Positions 24,158 through 36,658 of a stretch of 64,000 nucleotides of DNA are shown here, piece by piece. Both the position numbers and the translations under genes were made by a program. The notes below the pieces were generated by a model. The model worked only from the letters and a program-made list of their open reading frames with translations, did not search any database and had not been told where the DNA came from. The number at the start of each line of letters is the position of its first letter. Position 1 is the first letter of the stretch. The stretch comes from Pezizomycotina sp. ARF18. Taxonomy: Eukaryota > Ascomycota. The stretch lies in contig AZLU01000049.1 of the NCBI GenBank assembly GCA_002224055.1, positions 107,140 through 171,139 on the forward strand, read 5' to 3'.

Positions 24158-26275
24158 ATGACAGGCCAACCCTATCACCATCAAGTCCCCGGAGGAAGGC
24201 AAAGCAAACGCAGCTTCGGACGTGGCGAAAAGTCCACCTATTCAAGGTGCTAGGCCTTTGAGCTTCACAGCGCTCAATCAGCCATTAACCATGGCGGCCA
24301 CACAAACTCGGAACATCTCTTCCACCTTTTTCGAAAACTGCTGCTTATCAATCGACGATCTCCCCAGCTCCTTTTTCCGTCAACTTCTGAATTGCCAGCT
24401 CCAAATCACAACTCACCCCCTGAGCCAAGCAATCGAATTCCTTCAATGTAATGTCCCTCATTTCATGCTATTTCTCTTCATTCTGAAGGCTACTTACCTC
24501 ACTCTCACCATTACCCACGTCTGCTTTCCCCTGCAGTGCTTGGTTCTCTACCCTGATCCCGCTGCAGCTCTTGTCTGGGATTAACACTACTTTTACGTCC
24601 TTGCCGAACCTTATTCCTTTTTCCTACTTTATTTATTTCTATAGAAGAGGTTAAATATACAATGACTTCAAGAATTATTGTCCTATTTAATTTCTCGCAG
24701 CCTTTTTTTTTTTTTTTTTCCGGGCCATTTACGAATGGCAACTAATTGAACATTCTCAAACAATACATTATATAGGGCAAAGCACCTCACCTCGAATGCC
24801 ACCAACAGGTTACTATCTTCAAGTGCGAGGGCTACTTCGCCTTCTCCTGCTTCATTGCTAGACTCGATTACTCTACGTCTACCCCTCACGTTGGACGGCA
24901 CATTCCTCCTCGCGCGTCTGTTGACCATACTCTTTCACAAAAAGCTCTTCTGCTACTGCCACGGCACGCAGGTCTGGCTCACCGTCGGTTTCACCCTCAA
25001 TAAGCTCCTCTACGTTAAGCCCCCGAGCTGGTTCGAGTTCTATGATCATGGATCCTGCAAACTCTCCTGTCCCTGCCCTTCAGCCGGCGAGTCCTCCATT
25101 GAATGATACGGAATTATTCCACCAGATTGTCTCCGCTGAGGGAAGTCCCGTTCGCCTGAGATTCACGCTCGTGTGGGACAAGGGTTTTTTCTTGAGCGAC
25201 CGGGACTGGACTTGTTACGGAGGAACTATTTTTCTGTCGTGTGCTCTTATCGCTTTCTTCCATCAAAACTTCCCGGCTCCTTTATATCTTCGCCAGATCA
25301 TCTGGAAACGGACAAGCAGAGCAGATACTGGGATTTGCGTCAAAATCTCGGCTGCGGTTCACGGCGTTGCAGGAAAAACAGTTAGAGCTAGTGCACATAC
25401 TCCCAAGAGAGACAAAGGTCCGCAGCTCCAACCGGCGCTGATTAAACTCAACCGCAGCCCGTCGGCGGTGGGTCTGTCGGCCCACTCTCCATGGCCAGTC
25501 ACGTTCCATGGTGGGATCTGAGTACGATTATGGTTACCTCAATCTCACCATATGGCCCAGCAGCAGCATGTCGCGCTTTACGATAGGATACAGTTTAATC
25601 CGCAACAGCAACAACGGTAAAGACGGGCTGCTCAGCAGTAACTATAATCTCATTGTAGAGCTTTATGCAGATGTAGCATACCAGCCCATTCTATGACAAG
25701 TCCTCATGGGGAGACAACAGCTGGGTCAAAATAGCACATCGTGTTTCCGCACCAATGGTCGTGCGCGGTCGAAGTCCTGGCCACTATGTAGACGAGCGAA
25801 AGACACGACCTTCTAGTGCAGGCCCGAAGGCGGCAACGGAAACAATCAACCTCCGACCCCTGGTCCTCACCATTATCCACCACCTTCTCTCCTATCTCAC
25901 GACCCTCACGGCTATTTCCCTCACAACATGCATTGGAAGCACTACGAGCGACCCGCACGAACACCTCTTGAACCCTGTGATATCCGATGCCGATCATCAG
26001 GCACTTAATCCGGATATGCCATACTCTTACTTCCCAGCACCTCTTGCCACCCTCGTCTCTCCCATACAGTAGCCAGCCTTTCAACGGCTTCTTCGAGCCT
26101 TTGCATGCCGAGAGTAAGTCATTTTATCATCTCTTGTTTTCAAACTTGACTAGCCCAAGAATGTAAGGGACTAACAAGTTGCAATAAACCTAACAGGAAG
26201 TCTATATCCGCCGCCGAGCACCTCTCGCTCCCGATATCAGAGGGAAGAGCTAAGCGGGCCAAGTTGGATGAGTAG
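24158..26275 (+). CDS. vib-1: NDT80/PhoG-like transcription factor, VIB-1/XprG type
   Basis: Nuclear p53-like-fold regulator. In N. crassa VIB-1 and A. nidulans XprG, this family controls extracellular proteases, starvation response and heterokaryon-incompatibility death. The DNA-binding domain is evident from ELFHQIVSAEGSPVR, DKGFFLSDRDWTCY, RRNYFSVVCSYRF, GNGQAEQILGF, HTPKRDKGPQ, NGKDGLLSS (read as NNGKRRAAQQ in the next frame), VELYADV and the family hallmark SAPMVVRGRSPGHY (about 25750-25790). The C-terminus AEHLSLPISEGRAKRAKLDE ends at 26275 after intron 26114-26196; KRAK is a plausible nuclear signal. The N-terminal part (MTGQPYHHQ, then RPLSFTALNQPL) is followed by an intron somewhere in 24440-24800. 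There are many one-base frame changes, at least six inside the domain, all flanked by matching family sequence. The start at 24158 is the best ATG, but the N-terminus is poorly conserved. Confidence 0.85.
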
Positions 26276-27574
26276 CGGCAGAGAGGAAACAACGACTGGA
26301 GAACCTTCGTAAATGCGAACGTTTCCATTCATCCGACTCTTCCAGCCCGTACTATCCACCTCCAAACTCTCTGAGAACAGATCTTCTCCTATAAACAGCG
26401 AAGCTCTTGCCAGTTCGTTAATAGCCAGCATCACCAATGGTACTAGGCTAAAAAGAATCACCCATCAAAGATTTTACTCTCTCCGTTTCTGCCAACTTTC
26501 TCCTTTGTCACCTTGCCGTCTTTGCAAACAAGCATTTTGAAGTTAATGGTTATTTCTTTGTATTTCCTTTCTTCAGAGCATACTTTAGAGGCAATTTGTT
26601 TTTAACCGTTTGTCTTTTTCTTCGCCTTCGCAACATACTACTACGGGGCTTCTTGACGCCCACATTTTAAGCAACGGATACTAGACACTTGCCAGCGTCG
26701 TTCGTTCGCTCTGCAGCTAGCTGAAAGGGTCGCTTTTCCTGCCGTCTTATCTGAAATGCTTTCCCTCAACTCCCTTAGCCCCCCTCCATTTCTCTTTCAT
26801 CTCCCCTTTCTTTCTGGATCAAGAAAGAACATTATAATAACCATTCTTCCACCATATTATTATTATAATTATCACAATTTCCATTTTCCTGCTTATTCCG
26901 TCAATATATTACGATTTACTGCATAGTCATGATTTCATCCATTTTCTTTCATCCCATCATATTTCCTTGATCTTTCGGCAATATACTTCTTTTTTTTCCA
27001 TATGTACGTCTATATATCAAAACATATTTATTTCTTTATTTATCTTGTTATTTTTTTTTTTTTTCATATTCCCCTTACTGCTGCAGGTCATGCCATGGCG
27101 TTGTCTACCTCATCTCGTTTGTTATAGTGTAATTTTGTCCTTTATCTCCAAAAAAAAACTCTATATCCTATAATAATGACTTGGATGAAATAAGTACTTG
27201 GATATTTCTCTCTTTTCTTATCTGCTTGATCAAAACACTGTGCTTCTCATTTAATGGTTTCGTATTTTCTTAAAATTGGAAAAAGATATAATACACAGTT
27301 CTTTCGTCTTCTTGGAAACATCCATATGTGGTTATATTATAATGTGTGTAATAGATTTTTCATTTCCCCCGTTTCCTTTCTTTCCTCGTCTTAAGGAAAT
27401 GAAATCATATCCATATCAACACAAATCAATGCATTGCGATCTCCCTTCTTTCCTGCTGCCAAAAACCTTACCTATAGATTGAAGAACCAAATATAATAAT
27501 ATAAGCGGTATATTTCTCAATTAATCTACTTCATTAAAGAGTGACGACCCAAATCTTGATCGAGAAATCATCAC
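26276..27574. other. Downstream AT-rich spacer
   Basis: Presumed 3' UTR and spacer of the vib-1-like gene. T-rich, with no recognisable frame. Confidence 0.5.
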
Positions 27575-27893
27575 CTGTTAGTTTTATCATGGTGTAAACT
27601 CGACGAGTTCAAGAATACTTGAATAAATTAACCGCCAGTTCGATATTCATTCCGTCACGATATTACGGCTGGGCTGAATTCTTTTTTTTTTCCTCTGGAA
27701 AGAATCACAAGTATAATGCTTGGTCAGGCGGCGCTCCACTGTTAGTTTTATCATGGTGTAATCGGACGAGTTCAAGAATACTTGAATAAAACCGCCAGTT
27801 CGATATTCATTCCGTCACACATTACGGCTGGGCTGAATTTTTTTTTTTTCCTCTGAGAAAGAATCACAAGTATAATCGCTTGGTCAGGCGCTC
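27575..27893. repeat. Tandem direct duplication, about 155-162-bp unit
   Basis: Copy 1 (27575-27736) and copy 2 (27739-27893) both run from CTGTTAGTTTTATCATGGTG to CTTGGTCAGGCG. They differ mainly by short gains and losses (AAACTCGACG versus AATCGGACG, AATTAACCGCC versus AAACCGCC, TAATGCTTGG versus TAATCGCTTGG). The pattern is the same as at 22.1 and 38.7 kb. It lies between the convergent vib-1 and FOL1 genes. Confidence 0.85.
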
Positions 27894-28332
27894 TTTTTTC
27901 TCTTTTCTTTTCCGAACGTTACACTTTTTCAATCGATCGTAGAAAATGAGTAAGCGATGGATAACTCGGCAGCACGAAGAAGGAAAACAGCCCTTCGTCA
28001 AAAGCAAGAAAAAAAAATGAGGAGAATAGGAATCAAATTGATATTTCGATACTTTTATGAAATCGTGAACAATGCAACTAACTACCTTCCCGTCCCAAAT
28101 GCAAATGTTGAATTTTCTTTTTTTTTACCCCTTCTTATGAGTTGAAGTACACAATGCCTACCACATTTCTTTTTCAATTACAAATAAAACAGGATATAAA
28201 ATGAAAGGGAGCATGTATATTACTCGGTATACATATATGCGTGAACACGTTTTGTCCCTCTTTCTTTTTTTTTTTTTTGCCTTACTGTTTGGATCTCTTC
28301 TATCTTTTTTTTTTTTTTTAACTCTTCTGCCG

Positions 28333-30949
28333 CTACCGTCTCCAGATGGCCTCCGCCATCGCGGCGACCTTCTTCATCTCGTCCACGTCGTGAACACGTA
28401 TGATATCTGCACCTCCCGCCACGCAGGCGGCGACGGCCCCTGCTGTCTATTTGATAATGGGGAAAGAAAAAGCCTTGTAGTTAGCAATTAGAGAAAAAAA
28501 AAAGAAAACCCACAAAGTAGTGCAACGCAAAGAGCATACATGTTTGGAAGGGGGACAAAGAGAGCAAACAACGAAGGGAAAGGAAGCAAAGAAAAACAAG
28601 AAAACAGATGTCCTCTTTTATATTTTCTCTTTGACTCCTTCCTTCTTTCCTTGATGCTTCCTTTTTTTCCTTTTTTTTTATTGCAGCTAGCAAAAAGGCT
28701 GATGTTGAAAGAAAAACTTACCCCCACTGCCTACGATTCGCCTCCTTAACACCCGTAATAGTGCCAACAAACCTCTTCCTACTTGGCCAAGCAGCCACGG
28801 AAACCCTCTCAACCCTTCCCTGCCACGTAAGTCTTCCAACCGCCTGATGATCTCGAGGTTATGCTCCATCTTCTTCGCGAATCCCAGTCCCGGTCCAGTA
28901 TGATCCTCCACCTCTTCACTCCGGCATCGAAGGCTTCCTGTACCCTCACCTCGAGCTCCTCCCGACGGTCTCGATGAGGCCGTCCGGGTAGGTAGCTAGC
29001 GAATCCATAGACTGCGGCGTGCCGCGCATGTGCATGATCGCGATGGGCACATCGAGCTCCGCCACGGTGCGGAGCATGGCCTTATCGTGCGTGCCGCCGC
29101 TGACGTCATTGATTATGTCTGCTCCGGCAGCGACTGCAGCCCGCGCGACGCTGGCGCGGAAGGTGTCGACGGATATTGTCACGCTGCGAACGGCTGGATC
29201 GGAGCATTCACGGATGGCCTTAATAGCAGGGATAACACGGCTCAGCTCTTCTTCCTCGGGACGTCTTCTGCACCAGGTCTAGTGGATACGCCGCCAAAGT
29301 CGACGATCTGTGCGCCGCGGGCGACGAGGCTCGCTACGGCCTCGACGATGTTGGTGTGGTCGTATAAGCCGCCGTCCGAGAAGGAATCTGGGGTCAGGTT
29401 GATGACGGCCATCGTCAGCGTCGGCCGGGTTGGGCACGTCGGGTGTAGAGGTGGGAGGTACGGAGATATGGGAGGGTGGTGTCAGTCTCGCCGCCCTTGA
29501 GCATCGCCAGATGCGCAGAAACGTAGTAGACGTATGAGGGTGTGGGGAGTAGCGTGCGACATCGCACAGCGGTCTCAAGACGAACTCCCGTTCCAGCATG
29601 AGCGGGTGGGGGATAGTCAGGTCCGGAGCGGACATCGTCACGGCATCATACAGGAGGATATCGAGGTCAATGCTCCTCGACCCTTATCAATGGTCTTTAC
29701 GCGCCCAACGATGTTTCGATATCCTGAAGCTCCTTGAGCAGGTTTTCGGGACTCAAGGATGTCTCAATCTGACAAACACCGTTCAGAAAATATCCTGATC
29801 CTCGACGTAATCGGGAGCTGTCGTATAGGGACGAAGTGCGGACGACCTTGATGCCCTCTTGTCCATTTCGGCAAGGGCGGATTTGATTATCCCAAATTTG
29901 TCGCCCAGATTGCTTGCCGAGGGCAATAAATGCGTCGTGAGTACCATCTTCCCGTGGCGCATCATCGGTGGCATTGATCCTCTTGAAGAAGGATCTCTGC
30001 CTCGTGATCTCCACCAGCGAGGATTTCGCGAAGGTTAAAGCACTAGGTTTCTCCGCTTTGACGGTAACCGATTCAATGCCGCAGTCCAGGCAAACAACCT
30101 TGGCGACCTCCGTCACAAGCGCTCGAGCGTTTTGTACGAGAGCTTTCCACGTGCTCCGTTACGGCTTGCACAACCCTTCTGAAATCATACATCGGGTTGA
30201 AAACGGGAGGCTGGTTCTCCGGAGCTGTGTCCTCTTCGATCACCATTTCGGTATCGGCTTGTGCAGCGTGAGATTCACGACGACATTCTGCTTCTCTATC
30301 TCTCCCACGGGTTCACACCAATGATCGTGACGAGCCGCAAGTCTTTGACGTATACTTTGTCGTGCTCTTCCTTTTTACACCCCTCCTCCGCACAATGCTC
30401 AGCCCCGCAGCGTCAGCGCGGGAAGGGTCCTCGGCTTTTCAACGTGGATTTTAACCCATTCGGCTTTCAGTTCTTTACAAGTGCGACCCTGGCGATCCCT
30501 TCGGCAAGATGCTCGAGACTTCGGAACTCCCGTAGTCGTAAACTCAGTGACACGTTTGCAGACGGTGCCGTAGTTGATGGAGTACGGCAGATGGTCGGAG
30601 GAGCCAGCCAGGCCGACGGACGTCTTGATCCACAGCGATATCTGCACCGGCTGCGGTTTAGGCCGCCTCCATGAATCTGTACCGTTACTGCGGAACTATA
30701 CAATTAGCGATGAGCTATTTGGCAATAAAATATATTTAAAAGCAGATATTTCCATGTGATAGCAAGATAATTATTGCGCATTTTTGAGGTAAGAGTAAGA
30801 TAAAATAAAAGACAAAGAAAAGAAAAGCGTTTTTTTTTTTTTTTTTTTTTTGGTGGGTTCATAGAGCGAAGGGAAAAAAAAAAAACTCACAGGATGAGGT
30901 TGTTCACCCCGATGAGATCGCCGCCATCGCTGGAAGATGGTGAGTTCAT
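28333..30949 (-). CDS. FOL1: Trifunctional folate synthesis protein (DHNA–HPPK–DHPS)
   Basis: This protein makes dihydropteroate in three steps. Exon 1 (30891-30949) is MNSPSSSDGGDLIGVNNLIL. After intron 30688-30890 comes the dihydroneopterin aldolase region (VQISLWIKTSVGLAGSSDHL, then SINYGTVCKRVTEF). HPPK follows (SNLGDKFGIIKSALAEMD; FLNGVCQIETSLSPENLLKE; the IPHPLMLEREFVLRPL motif near 29590). DHPS, the sulfonamide target, closes the protein: LTPDSFSDGGLYDHTNIVEA near 29400, VDFGGVSTRPGA, ISVDTFRASVARAAVAAGAD at 29120-29180, IINDVSGGTHD, IAIMHMRGTPQSM and GFAKKMEHNLEI. The last exon (28333-28446) is TAGAVAACVAGGADIIRVHD ending AIWRR. Intron 28447 to about 28720 precedes it. Frames slip by one base in several places (near 29280, 29660, 29980 and 28800); each flank remains family-like. 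It is convergent with the vib-1-like gene. Confidence 0.95.
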
Positions 30950-31978
30950 TTCTGCCAGTGGTGTTGATGGTGTATGATAGCAGCTGGAGGTTTGCTTTTG
31001 TGAACGTCTACGTGGGTTTGATGGTTGTGGTTGTGGATGTTGTGGGCGGCGGCGGCGGCGGCGGGAGTGGCTAAGCAGGTGGGTCTGCAGGCGGGTGATG
31101 AAACCGATTGCCGTAAACGCTGAAAGGTGATCTTGACGCTAACTGAAACGAACGGTAAAATCTGGAGCTATTCGGCGTCTGGGAGGTGGTTCGAAGGGAG
31201 GGAAGCGCTTGCCATTTATATACTAAGCGGGTATGCGTCGAAGGCATCTAGAAACAGAGGAAAGAGGAAGGTGAAAAGTGCGGGAAAATGGGCCAAATTT
31301 TCAAATTTTCAAATCCTTTCATTCATTTGAAGGTTGAAATTGAATCATGAGACCCTTTCTTTTTTCCTTTCCTTCTTTCCAGCTCCAATGAAGAGATGTA
31401 TCCGTAGAGACCCCTTTTGATAGAAGCAGAGGGTACAAGTCGAATGAGTAAGGTAACAATGATGTTGTTCTCGAAAGAGGGAAGGTCGTGAAGTAGTGAG
31501 GATGTGGGAGAGACATAGCTAAGAAAGAGGGAGATAAACGCATTGAGGATAGAAGCCGGGGAGATCCAGGACCAAATAATACAAGCGACAGCGAATTGAA
31601 TATAAGCTGTGATTTACTACTGCTACTTACTAAACGCCTCTCAATGTTACCGAATGTTGATAAATATAGAAAAAGAATACCAAGTAGCTCGTAGAACCAA
31701 TTAATCCAATTAATTCTTGTATTAACAGCGGAATAACAATACGTTGAACAAAATCACTGTGGGAATTTGATAATTATTATTTATTTATTTATTTTCTCTT
31801 CCTTTAGGGGTCTCACTGCACTGCTTAACCCTTAACGCGGCGCGTAAAAATGAAGATGCAAATACAAAAGATAGGTTATTCCACCTATCTATCTGTCTAT
31901 CTCCATACGTTATCTGTCTATCAAGATCTTTAATAATATCTATCTTATCGCTACCCTTTTTCCTAGAACTTTTGATTT

Positions 31979-32020
31979 TGATTGATTGATTGATTGTTCG
32001 ATCGATCGATCGATCGATCT
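31979..32020. repeat. GATT/GATC tetranucleotide microsatellite
   Basis: Four or five GATT units run into a block of about six GATC units. The GATC part is self-complementary. It is a simple repeat in intergenic DNA. Confidence 0.8.
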
Positions 32021-33907
32021 TTACTTATTTATAATGCCACTCCATTAAGGGCCACCACCACACAGGTGACAGTACCACATCCATCCATCTGCAAGGCACA
32101 AGAAAAAAAAAGACAAAAAAAAAAAAAATCAAACTCCCCTCCACGAAAAAAAAAGTACTATATACCCGCGGCTTAAAAAATAATAATAATAATAATAATT
32201 ACAGTACTTAGATGGAAGGGCTATTTATTTTATTTTAATGGTCTACCTAAGTAGTGTTTCAATATATGGGTAGTAAATATCAGAAAATATAGTATCTCCT
32301 TGCAATATTTCAGTTGCTTTGTTAGTATATTCCTTTGATCGTTTCTTCTACTGAAAGATAATATTGTTTATGATAGCTATATCATCATTATTAGGCTTTA
32401 ATATATAATGAATGCAGCTGATGCTCTATTGACCGACCAGCTGGAAAGGTGAACGGGAAAATTTTTATATTTGCAGCTCAGGTTACCTACCGGTAGTCTG
32501 TAGATGTTTAGACAAAAAAAAAAAAAAAAAAAACAAGAGTTTGATAATAGATATGTTGAGAATGACAAGGAAAGCAGCAACTCCGGTTCACATCTCGGTA
32601 TTTATTTGTCGACTGCAATATTTATGAAATTTCAGTATTATTCTTTTAATGTCTCATAAAAAGGTCTATTCTCGATAGGAAAGAAAGGAGACGTAGACAC
32701 TCGACACTTCTCAGGTAACAGGTAATAGATAGGCTGTTTTTTTTTTTTTTTTTTAAGAAAAAGAAAAAAGAAAAAGGGAGTTTCTCAAAGATATCTCTGC
32801 CGACACCCGTTCCTCTCTTTCGCTGTCAACCCAGTCAATTTTTGTATTGTCCCGAACTAAGTTCTGTTAAAAAAAAAGTTTTCATCTTATCCAGATATTT
32901 GCGGACGAGGGAGGAAGAAAGGGAGCATCGTGTGAAGCAGTAATTAGAAGTCATAGGGGAAAACAAAAATAGGCGAAAGGCTTGCATGGTTGATGAGAAC
33001 TCAAACCTCAGAACAGAGGAAATTGACGCTTTCTTGAGAAGCAGCCGGGGTAAGATTGTCAATGTGATGATTTATGATGGCTCTGAAGGAGAGAAAAGAA
33101 AGGTTCTTAAAGAGTATGTTACCTGTATAAGCTCTAGAAGAGTCTTTTCTGCATTTTTGTTTTTCATCCGTTGTTTACTCCACATCCTTTCAGTTCCTTC
33201 TGCTCATTGAAGGGGAAGGCTTTGGCCATGACTACTGACTGACACGTGCAAAAAATTCAGGGTAGTTGTTCCTTACTGATCTACCTATCCTCCTTTGCCG
33301 GTGCCGAAAGTATATGGAGACGGGAAGAACCCCACAAAAGGAAAGGATAAGTACTTACTTAACAACTTGTAACTAAGAACCCAAGCAATAATTTTCTACC
33401 GAGGGAAAAGAATAGTAGGGGTGGTAGTCTTGGACCTTAATGCCAAAGATGGGTTACTCCGTCGGGAGTGACTGGGGTAAAGAAGAGACATAGGTTAAGC
33501 CTCCGCTGGAGAAATAGTAGAAAAAGTTTAGCACCGATCGATTGCGAATTCCTATGGAGGAGTTAGAATTCATTTTATAAAACACGGAGGAGTAAAGCTG
33601 CGATACGTAGTCGTCGGTAGTAAGCGTACGTACCTAGGTATTTATTTACTTGATGGGGATTTCTCCTCCTTCTCTGTACTGTTGTTAGTTTGTTATTATA
33701 AGTTAAATAGAGAATAATATAAGAATAATAGTAATTAAGGATTATTTTTTTTTTTTTCTCCTAGACCTCCGTCATTTGGTTTGAGATCCTTTTTCCTGGG
33801 CAAATAATAATAACAATAATAATAACAATAAATTGCGGGTGTAGCGCAAGTTTGGTTAGTTACTTAATAGGCTAGCAGCCTTTCTTGGTTTACTTATTCT
33901 TTTCTTT

Positions 33908-33918
<11 letters not shown>

Positions 33919-33950
<32 letters not shown>
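33919..33950. repeat. T32 homopolymer
   Basis: The longest pure T run noted, inside a pyrimidine-rich upstream region. Confidence 0.8.
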
Positions 33951-34260
33951 CCTCTCTTTTCAACCTCGGCATCTATTTTTATTTTACTGTCCCCTTCTAA
34001 GCTCTCTTTCGTTAAATATAAAAACACCGTCAGCCAACCAACGATCCTGTTCCTTTCCCCTTCTTCTTCTCCTCTTCTTTCTTCCTTACTTACTTACTTA
34101 CTATCATCGTCACTCATCGTCTTCTTCTCCATTCTCGCATCCACGTAAATTTTTCTCTACTCTATAGAAAAATAAAGGTTCATCGCCGCGGTTACCGCAC
34201 ACGTCTCAGTCCTTTTAAATTCCTGTTCTTCCAAATCTCTCTCCCTCTGCAACCTTTACA

Positions 34261-35955
34261 ATGACGAGTAAGTAGCTCTTAGAATTTATTCCCTCCCCCT
34301 TGCGAAAAATGCTTTGTTCGGGGAAGTAAAAGTCTCGGCAGCACCGCTCGGCGGCAGGCACTGTTCTCGGCGTTTCTTTTACCAGCCCGCTTGCTCAGCT
34401 TTGGCAGAGCTGCCTAGCAACTGCGAGCTTGGAAGACACCGAGAAAAGCCATTCTCGTCTTCTTTAAAGTCGTAAATTCTCTTTGCTCGACCGAGCTTAG
34501 TCGTACCACGTCGTGGATGAGAATTAAATAGATAGCAGTGGAATATTTCTTGAACGTTTTTATTTGGAAATGGTCGGCGCGCTAACTTTTCATTCGTTAA
34601 ACAGCCATCACTACTCCCCTTACCAAGCAGTTCAAAATCAAGCACCCAGGTAAGACACACAAACTCGTCCCCACACGCAAACTCACACAAACCCACCCAA
34701 AACATACACGCCACGTTCTTCCCCCCCCTTTTCTTATTTAGAAAGAACACCAAACAGAGAAAAAAAAAAAATAAGGTTGTTACGTAGGATTGAAGAAAGA
34801 AGAAGAAGCCTGTGATGACAATGCTCCCCTGTGGCTGCAGGTCATCATGTATATTTCATCACGTGATCTGAGATGTTCAATGATATGCCTCAAGGATGTT
34901 CAAAAGGCTAACATATTCTTTCTTTCCCTCTCTCTGTAGTCCTGCTTGCTGGCATGAATGTTGCTGCCGGTCCCAAGCTGGCTGCCGCGGTGTCGAACGC
35001 CGGTGGTCTGGGGGTTATCGGGGTGTCGGTACACCCAGACATGCTCCAGGAGCAGATCGACGAGCTAAAGGGATTCCTGGACAAGCCCGACCTCCCCTTC
35101 GGCGTCGACCTGCTGCTTCTCAAGTCGGCGGCTCGGCGCGCAAGACGAACTACGACTATACAAAGGGCAAGCTTAATGAGCTTGTCGATATTATTATTAA
35201 GAGCAAAGCTAGTCTGTTCGTCTCCGCCGTCGGTGTTCCCCCCAAGGCCGTCGTCGACAAACTGCACGCCGCTGGCATTCCTTACATGAACATGATTGGG
35301 CACGTCAAGCACGTTCAGAAGTGTATCGATGCCGGCGTTGATATCATCTGCGCCCAGGGTGGCGAAGGTGGGGCCACACTGGTGACATCCCCACCTCGAT
35401 TCTCATCCCCACAGTCGTTGAAATGTGCAAGGGCAAGAAGTCCCCCCTGACGGGCCAGGACATCGCCGTCGTCGCTGCTGGTGCCATGTACAACGGCAAG
35501 TCGCTCGCTGCTGCCCTCGCCTGGGGAGCTCAGGCCGTCTGGGTTGGTACTCGCTTCGTACTTTCCGAGGAAGCTGGTGCCCCCGAAGCCCACCAGGAAG
35601 CCGTCCGCACCGCCGGCCACGAGGACAATATCCGTACCATCATCTTCACGGGACGTCCGCTGCGCGTTCGCAAGAATCCGTATATCATGAACTGGGAGGA
35701 GAACCGGCGGACGAAATCGCGAAGCTCACGGCCCAAGGTGTCATCCCCGTCGAGCATGACATCGACGAGCTCGACAAGAATGACAACTTGGATGACGACC
35801 TCATGGACCAGGCCAGACCATTCCTTATGGGTAAGGTCGCAGCCGTCGTGAACGAGAAGCTGCCGGCCAGGAAAATTGTGGAAGATATGGTCCGGGAGGC
35901 GGTGGAGCAGATCAAGTTCTCATCGAGCCTCCTGTCTAACAACTCGAAGCTGTGA
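34261..35955 (+). CDS. Nitronate monooxygenase (2-nitropropane dioxygenase family)
   Basis: FMN-dependent enzyme that oxidises alkyl nitronates such as propionate 3-nitronate; fungal homologues detoxify or use nitroalkanes. Exon 1 is 7 nt (34261-34267) and exon 2 is 34605-34649 (TPLTKQFKIKHP). After intron 34650-34939 comes VLLAGMNVAAGPKLAAAVSN with AGGLGVIGVS. Then PFGVDLLLPQVGGSARKTN, NELVDIIIKSKASLFVSAVG, AAGIPYMNMIGHVKHVQKCI and the FMN-phosphate and catalytic region ICAQGGEGGGHTGDI, where the His after GG is the usual active-site base. IAVVAAGAMYNGKSLAAALA and AVWVGTRFVLSEEAGAPEAH follow. The C-terminus EIAKLTAQGVIPVEHD to SSLLSNNSKL ends at 35955. Frames slip near 35130, 35375 and 35700, each time rejoining the family sequence. 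No biosynthetic neighbours suggest a specialised pathway. Confidence 0.93.
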
Positions 35956-36658
35956 AAGGATGGGGGTTGGTTTTTTTATCTTGTTAATACTTTTTTCTAC
36001 ATCAATTGTTTTCGTTTAACTGTTCTGCTTGGATCGTTTTGTTCTTAGGCGAATTGCATAACACTGCCATACCTTATACTATATAGCCATGGGAATGGAA
36101 TCCTGGGAGGCGTTGTCCAAAAAAAAAAAAAAAAAACTGGACATAATGTTAAAAGGCTGAAGGAAGCATCGAATCAATACATCAGAGACAATGTATATAC
36201 GTATGCGAGACTTTTTGAAATGCACTACCAGGGGGAAAATGTTTCTGAATTAGATGGCGAAGTATTAACGATCGATCTCGATTATCGAGAATGGTCAGGT
36301 ACAAAATTGTCTTATCATATTCAATTTGCTGCTTAATGATACTACTCAGTTTATGGAGAATTTTCTTGGAGAAAGGAATCTAGATTAACTACTACGTGGT
36401 ATGGTATGAGATATTACTAAATGCAATACTACCTGAAAGGTATTTTAAGTGAAACGTAAAGCCATCAGACGCCATGACGCTAGAGACAGAAGAAAGAAGA
36501 AAGAAATGAAAAAAAAGATAAAGTGTGAAGGGCCCTGTAAAATATCTGATAGAAAAGAAAAAGACACATGATCGACTATATTCGAACGATACAGCCAGAA
36601 ATTTACAGAAATCACATTTCACCGCCGAGCAGATTGATTTCGCTGACTGCAAGCCCTC

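Larger units (their letters stand above)
30950..34260. other. Divergent intergenic region between FOL1 and the nitronate monooxygenase
   Basis: No gene is recognised in 3.3 kb. Contents are a GGC-repeat patch at 31046-31066 just upstream of FOL1, GATT/GATC tetranucleotide repeats at 31979-32020, an AAT repeat at about 32178-32200, an A20 run near 32514-32533 and a T32 run at 33919-33950. A 75-residue frame starting at 32986 has no recognisable motif and is not called. Pyrimidine-rich DNA at 34030-34260 is probably the promoter and leader of the downstream gene. Confidence 0.5.

Noticed and set aside
29019-29500. Plus-strand frames of 87 and 156 codons
   Set aside because: Antisense to the dihydropteroate synthase domain of FOL1.
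32986-33210. Small plus-strand frame (MVDENSNLRTEEIDAFLRSS)
   Set aside because: No recognisable motif; it runs into T-rich low-complexity sequence and has no support from context.
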